Of a stretch of DNA of 9,943 bases, positions 6,073 through 9,943 are shown piece by piece (position 1 is the stretch's first letter; each line of letters begins with the position of its first letter). A program made the position numbers and the translations under genes. The notes under the pieces are model-generated. The model worked only from the letters and a program-made list of their open reading frames with translations. It searched no databases and was not told where the DNA came from. The stretch covers positions 1 to 9,943 of the forward strand of contig CABUVH010000066.1 of NCBI GenBank assembly GCA_902494935.1, given 5' to 3'. Source of the DNA: an uncultured Collinsella sp. (lineage in GTDB: Bacteria; Actinomycetota; Coriobacteriia; Coriobacteriales; Coriobacteriaceae).

Positions 6073-9000
6073 ATGGCATTTGTCCATCTGCACAACCACA
6101 CTGTTTTCTCCATGCTCGACGGCGCAACCCGTATCCAGGATATGGTCAACCGTGCCGTTGAGCTGGGCATGCCCGCCGTGGCCATTACCGACCACGGCTA
6201 CATGTATGGCGTGCCCGACCTGGCGCTGGCCTGCGACGCCGTCAACCACAACACGCCCGAGTACAAAACCTGGAGTCACGACAAGGCCTTCTTGGAAAAG
6301 GACCGCCGCGACGAGTTGGTGGAGCCCGATCCCGAGGAAAACCCGCGCGAGCATGCCCAGTATGTGAAGGACATGGCCATGTGGGACGAGAAGGGCAATA
6401 TCGACGAGCTCAAGCCGCCGCTGGTCATCAAGCCCATCTTTGGCTGCGAGGTCTACTTTACGCCGGACGAGACCCTTGCCCGCGACCACAAGCCCGAGCT
6501 CTACCACATGATTCTTCTGGCCAAGGACCAGGAGGGCTACGTCAACCTGATGCAGACGGTCTCCGAGGCCGCCGTGCAGGGCTTTTACTACAAGCCGCGT
6601 GTGACGCTCGACAACCTGCGCCGCCACGCCAAGGGCATGATCTGCACGAGCGCCTGCATCGCGGGCATCATCCCCAAGTACATCGACCGCGGTGACATGG
6701 AGGGCGCCATCAAGTGGGCCGAGACCTTCCGCGACACCTTCGACCCTGGCGACTTTTACATCGAGATCCAGGAACACGGCATCACTACCGACAACGGCCT
6801 GACCGACGAGCAGATGGACCGCACGCTCATCGATATTGCCAAGCAGGTGGGCGTCAAGGTCATCGCCACCAACGACTTCCACTACCTGCGCCGCGAGGAT
6901 GCGCCCGTGCAGGACGTCATCATGTGCATCGGCATGAACGCCAAGGTCGACGACCCCAACCGCATGCGCATGACCGGCTCGGAGTTTTACATGAAGACCG
7001 AGGAGGAGATGCGGGCGATGTTCCCGTATTGCCCCGAGGCCTGCGACAACACGCTCGAGATCGCCGACAAGTGCTACGTCGAGCTCGACTGGGACTCCAT
7101 CATCCTGCCGCGCTTCCCGTTGCTCGATCCCGGCGAGACGCACGAGAGCCAGTTCCGCCGCGAGTGCGAGAAGGGCCTGCGCCAGCACTACGGTGACGAC
7201 TGGGCCACGCGCGAGATCGGTGGCGTCAACATCAAAGAGCGCTTTGAGTACGAATACAAGGTCATTTGCGACAAGGGCTTTGCTGCCTACTTTTTGATCG
7301 TCGCCGAGTACGTGCAATGGGCCAAGGACAACGGCATCGGCGTCGGCCCCGGCCGTGGCTCGGCCGCCGGCGCTATCGTCGCCTACGCCATGAACATCAC
7401 CGCGTTCGACCCGCTCGAGAACGGCCTGATGTTCGAGAGGTTCCTGTCCCCGCAGCGTACCGAGATGCCCGATATCGATATGGACTTCGACGATGAGCGG
7501 CGCCTCGAGGTCGTGGAGCACGTTCGCCAGCTCTACGGCCCCGAGAAGGTCACCCACGTTATCACCTACTCGACCATCAAGGCCAAGCAGGCCATCAACG
7601 ATGCCGCGCGCGTTCTGGACTACCCGGTCTACATGGGCCAGCGCCTGTCCAAGATGGTCTCGAGCGACCCCAAGGTCAAGCTCAAGCAGGTACTCGAAAA
7701 ACAACCCGGCAAAGAGGATCTGTTTAACCCCGACTTTGCCGAGGCCTATAAAAAGGACGACGACGCCCGCCGCATCATCGACACGGCGCTCTCGATTGAG
7801 GGCCTCACCCGTGGCGAGGGCGTGCACGCGTGCGCCGTTCTGATCTGCCGCGACCCCGTCAACGAGCATGTGCCCACCAAGCTCGATACCAAGGGCGGCG
7901 TCGAGATTACCCAGTACGAGGGTCATACCGTTGCCGACATGGGCCTGCTCAAGATGGACTTCCTGGGCCTGCGCACGCTGACGGTTATCTCTAAGGCCAA
8001 GGCCAACATCAAAAAGAACTTCGGCATCGACATCAAAGAGGAAGAGATTCCCTTTGACGACCCCGAGATCTTTAAGCTCATGGGCTCCGGTCACACCGCC
8101 GGCGTCTTCCAGGTCGAGTCCGCCGGCATGACGGCCACGATCAAGAACATGAAGCCCACCGAGTACAAGCACGTCGTGGCATTGATCGCTCTATACCGCC
8201 CGGGCCCGCTGGGCGCCGGCATGGTTTCGTCCTACATCAACCGTATGAACGGCAAGGAGCCGGCCGTCTCCTACGACGACCGCCTGGACGACATCCTGGG
8301 CGAAACCTACGGCACCATGGTCTACCAGGAGCAGGTTATGCTCATCTCCGTTGAGATGTGCGGCTTCTCCAAGGGCGAATCGGACTCGCGTATCCGTAAG
8401 CCCGTGGCTAAGAAAAAGATCAAGCTGCTTACGTCGACGGTGCTCCACTGGGAGGATGGCTCGGACGAGACCACCTACGACCACTGGATGAACGGCGCCA
8501 TCAAGAACAACTACACGCGCGAGGTCGCCCAGAAGATTTGGGACGATGTTCTCGAGTTCGCATCTTACGCCTTTAACAAGTCGCACTCCGCCGGCTACGC
8601 CATCTTGGTTATGCAGACGGCATGGCTCAAGGCGCACTATCCGCACGAGTACATGGCGGCCGTTCTGACGTCCTACACGGGCAAGACCGACAAGATCGTT
8701 CACTACGTCTCGGCGTGCCGTCACGACGGCATCCCCGTGCTGTCGCCAGATGTCAACGAGTCCGGTACCGAGTTCACGGCTACCAAGGAAGGCGTGCGCT
8801 TTGGCCTGGCCGGCATCCGCGGCGTGGGCACCGGCGTGGCGCAGGCGATTATCGCCGAGCGCGAGGCGGGCGGCCCGTTTAAGACGCTGCACGACTTTGT
8901 CGAGCGCGTGGACTCGAGCCAGGCCAACCGTCGCGTGATCGAATCGCTCATCAAGGCAGGCGCCTTTGACTCCACGGGGTATCCGCGTCGCCAGATGATG

Positions 9001-9876
9001 CACTTTGTGGACAAGAACAACCCCGAGAACATCATCGATGCAGCCGTGAAGCGCCAGAAGGACCGTGCGAGCGGCCAGACGTCGTTCTTCGACATGTTTG
9101 GCGACGTTGAGGGCTCGGGCTTTGAGGTGAGCGTGCCCGATCCGGACGGCCAGGAATGGGACCGCCACCTCAAGCTGAGCCAGGAGAAGGAGGTTCTGGG
9201 CATCTATGTCTCGGACCACCCGCTGCGCCCGTTTGAGTATGCGCTCAGCAAAGCGCGCGACTTTTCGTTCTCGCAGATCGACACCGGCTACGAAGTTCAG
9301 AATCCTACGGGCGGCACCATCAACCAGGAGATTCCCGAGGGTAAGGCACTGTGGTGGGCCGGCATGGTCTCGAGCGTGTCCAAGCGCGTGACCAAAAACG
9401 GCGACCCCATGGGCATCGTGCAGCTCGAGGACATGGAAGGCGAGGCCACCGTCGTCGTGTTCCCCAAAACCTATAAAGAGGCCGAGGGGTACCTGTACGG
9501 CGAGGTCGATCCCGAGACAGGCGCGCAGCTGTCCGACGCCTTTGTACGCATCAAGGGCAAGCTCGAGCGCTCGGACCGCGGCGACCAGATCATCGCGCAG
9601 GAGATCGTGCCGCTTGAGCTTAACGAGGAGAACAACAAGCCCAAGGTGTTTGAGGTCATGGTGCCCAACAGCCGCTTTAGCCAGGGCAATATGGCGCGTC
9701 TTGCCACGGTGCTTACCGCCAACCCGGGCGGCGACCGCGTGGAGATCTTTATCGAGCAGGTGGACGGGCGCGTACTGCGTGCCGAGGTGCCGGCCAAGGT
9801 CAACGCGCGCTCGATTCCGCTGTTGGCAGAGGCAAAGGCCATCGTGGGCAACCAAGGCAGAGTGACGGTGATCTAA
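6073..9876 (+). CDS. dnaE: DNA polymerase III subunit alpha (DnaE)
   Basis: This 1267-residue protein is the catalytic C-family polymerase of the replisome, adding dNTPs at the fork while tethered to the beta clamp. The PHP domain (1 to about 280) begins FVHLHNHT and keeps all nine metal ligands known from DnaE1-type enzymes: H7, H9, D16, H41, E126, H145, C195, D268, H270. It also has an extra block of about 60 residues between H41 and E126. The palm has GPGRGS (425-430), the catalytic aspartates D467 and D469 (PDIDMDFD) and D629 (KMDFLGLRTL). The fingers have YRPGPLG and VYQEQVM, followed by an unusual SDSRIRKPVAKKK (770-782). Tandem helix-hairpin-helix lies around 908-960, a probable clamp-binding QTSFFDMF at 1002-1009, and an OB fold around 1095-1180. 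The start is set by the GGAG at 6061 and the family N-terminus. A possible own promoter (6027) and the upstream hairpin suggest expression apart from addBA. Codon use is strongly biased to C- and G-ending codons. Confidence 0.97.
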   Translation: MAFVHLHNHTVFSMLDGATRIQDMVNRAVELGMPAVAITDHGYMYGVPDLALACDAVNHNTPEYKTWSHDKAFLEKDRRDELVEPDPEENPREHAQYVKDMAMWDEKGNIDELKPPLVIKPIFGCEVYFTPDETLARDHKPELYHMILLAKDQEGYVNLMQTVSEAAVQGFYYKPRVTLDNLRRHAKGMICTSACIAGIIPKYIDRGDMEGAIKWAETFRDTFDPGDFYIEIQEHGITTDNGLTDEQMDRTLIDIAKQVGVKVIATNDFHYLRREDAPVQDVIMCIGMNAKVDDPNRMRMTGSEFYMKTEEEMRAMFPYCPEACDNTLEIADKCYVELDWDSIILPRFPLLDPGETHESQFRRECEKGLRQHYGDDWATREIGGVNIKERFEYEYKVICDKGFAAYFLIVAEYVQWAKDNGIGVGPGRGSAAGAIVAYAMNITAFDPLENGLMFERFLSPQRTEMPDIDMDFDDERRLEVVEHVRQLYGPEKVTHVITYSTIKAKQAINDAARVLDYPVYMGQRLSKMVSSDPKVKLKQVLEKQPGKEDLFNPDFAEAYKKDDDARRIIDTALSIEGLTRGEGVHACAVLICRDPVNEHVPTKLDTKGGVEITQYEGHTVADMGLLKMDFLGLRTLTVISKAKANIKKNFGIDIKEEEIPFDDPEIFKLMGSGHTAGVFQVESAGMTATIKNMKPTEYKHVVALIALYRPGPLGAGMVSSYINRMNGKEPAVSYDDRLDDILGETYGTMVYQEQVMLISVEMCGFSKGESDSRIRKPVAKKKIKLLTSTVLHWEDGSDETTYDHWMNGAIKNNYTREVAQKIWDDVLEFASYAFNKSHSAGYAILVMQTAWLKAHYPHEYMAAVLTSYTGKTDKIVHYVSACRHDGIPVLSPDVNESGTEFTATKEGVRFGLAGIRGVGTGVAQAIIAEREAGGPFKTLHDFVERVDSSQANRRVIESLIKAGAFDSTGYPRRQMMHFVDKNNPENIIDAAVKRQKDRASGQTSFFDMFGDVEGSGFEVSVPDPDGQEWDRHLKLSQEKEVLGIYVSDHPLRPFEYALSKARDFSFSQIDTGYEVQNPTGGTINQEIPEGKALWWAGMVSSVSKRVTKNGDPMGIVQLEDMEGEATVVVFPKTYKEAEGYLYGEVDPETGAQLSDAFVRIKGKLERSDRGDQIIAQEIVPLELNEENNKPKVFEVMVPNSRFSQGNMARLATVLTANPGGDRVEIFIEQVDGRVLRAEVPAKVNARSIPLLAEAKAIVGNQGRVTVI

Positions 9877-9877
9877 A

Positions 9878-9910
9878 ATGATTTTTTAATCCCCGTCCCA
9901 GAAAAATCAT
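9878..9910. repeat. A/T-armed palindrome after dnaE
   Basis: A perfect 9-bp inverted repeat, ATGATTTTT (9878-9886) and AAAAATCAT (9902-9910), flanks a 15-nt C-rich loop. It begins one base after the dnaE stop and ends 24 nt before the next start codon. The arms are too A/T-rich, and no T-tract follows, for a standard intrinsic terminator. A TTTAAT at 9885-9890 inside it could be a -10 element, which would make the palindrome an operator-like site for the next gene, or it may be a dispersed intergenic repeat. The symmetry is seen; the role is open. Confidence 0.65.
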
Positions 9911-9934
9911 CCGGCGGGTGGATTGGAGGAAGTG

Positions 9935-9943
9935 ATGGCGCAG
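9935..9943 (+). CDS. Start of an unidentified gene, cut by the window
   Basis: Only three codons (M-A-Q) are visible. The call rests on a strong Shine-Dalgarno sequence, GGAGGA at 9925-9930, with 5 nt between GGAGG and the ATG. An in-frame GTG immediately before the ATG (9932) could be the start instead. The gene lies 58 bp after dnaE on the same strand and could be co-transcribed or driven from the palindromic spacer. No function can be given. Confidence 0.5.

Noticed and set aside
5900..6127. 75-codon - strand open frame across the intergenic region
   Set aside because: It runs through the inverted repeat into dnaE, has no family resemblance and no convincing ribosome binding site.
6040..8172. 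710-codon open frame on the - strand opposite dnaE
   Set aside because: It is codon-aligned with dnaE and arises from the lack of TTA, TCA and CTA codons. Its translation is a low-variety string rich in Val, Leu, Gly, Asp and His with no family motif.
8191..9855. 554-codon open frame on the - strand opposite the rest of dnaE
   Set aside because: It is the same antisense frame continuing beyond the single CTA codon. It has no recognisable domain and overlaps fully conserved DnaE sequence.

Overview
This is a GC-rich window in which every recognisable gene lies on the + strand. It holds two consecutive DNA-repair genes, addB (5' end cut off by the window) and addA, then dnaE for the replicative DNA polymerase III alpha subunit, then the first three codons of another possible gene. 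The gene style suggests a high-GC actinobacterial-type host, most likely a Coriobacteriia member such as Collinsella. Features behind this guess are the unusual DnaE fingers motif, the PHP-domain insertion and the GC-rich codon choice. It is an inference from memory of such proteins and was not checked by a search.

Layout. Positions 2-2266 encode the C-terminal part of an AddB-like subunit: a degenerate helicase-like half, a linker with an in-frame 18-bp tandem repeat, and a RecB-family PD-(D/E)XK nuclease. After a TAG stop and a single codon, addA follows at 2270-5896 in the same reading frame; it is a complete UvrD-type helicase with its own C-terminal nuclease. Positions 5897-6072 form a 176-bp intergenic region with a long, nearly perfect inverted repeat (5908-5970), a possible -10 element and the dnaE ribosome binding site. 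The dnaE gene runs 6073-9876. Positions 9877-9934 hold an A/T-armed palindrome and a good Shine-Dalgarno sequence before a start codon at 9935.

How the genes work together. AddA and AddB are expected to form the heterodimer that unwinds and resects double-strand DNA ends and loads RecA. DnaE is the main replicative polymerase. Its PHP domain keeps all nine expected metal ligands, so it may proofread by itself.

I see no phage, transposase, CRISPR, tRNA, rRNA or defence cassette. This looks like a core chromosomal region. The points worth a second look are details: an AddB that lacks most of the iron-sulfur cysteines expected of the family, the tandem repeat in its linker, the two intergenic palindromes on either side of dnaE, and lineage-type changes in DnaE.
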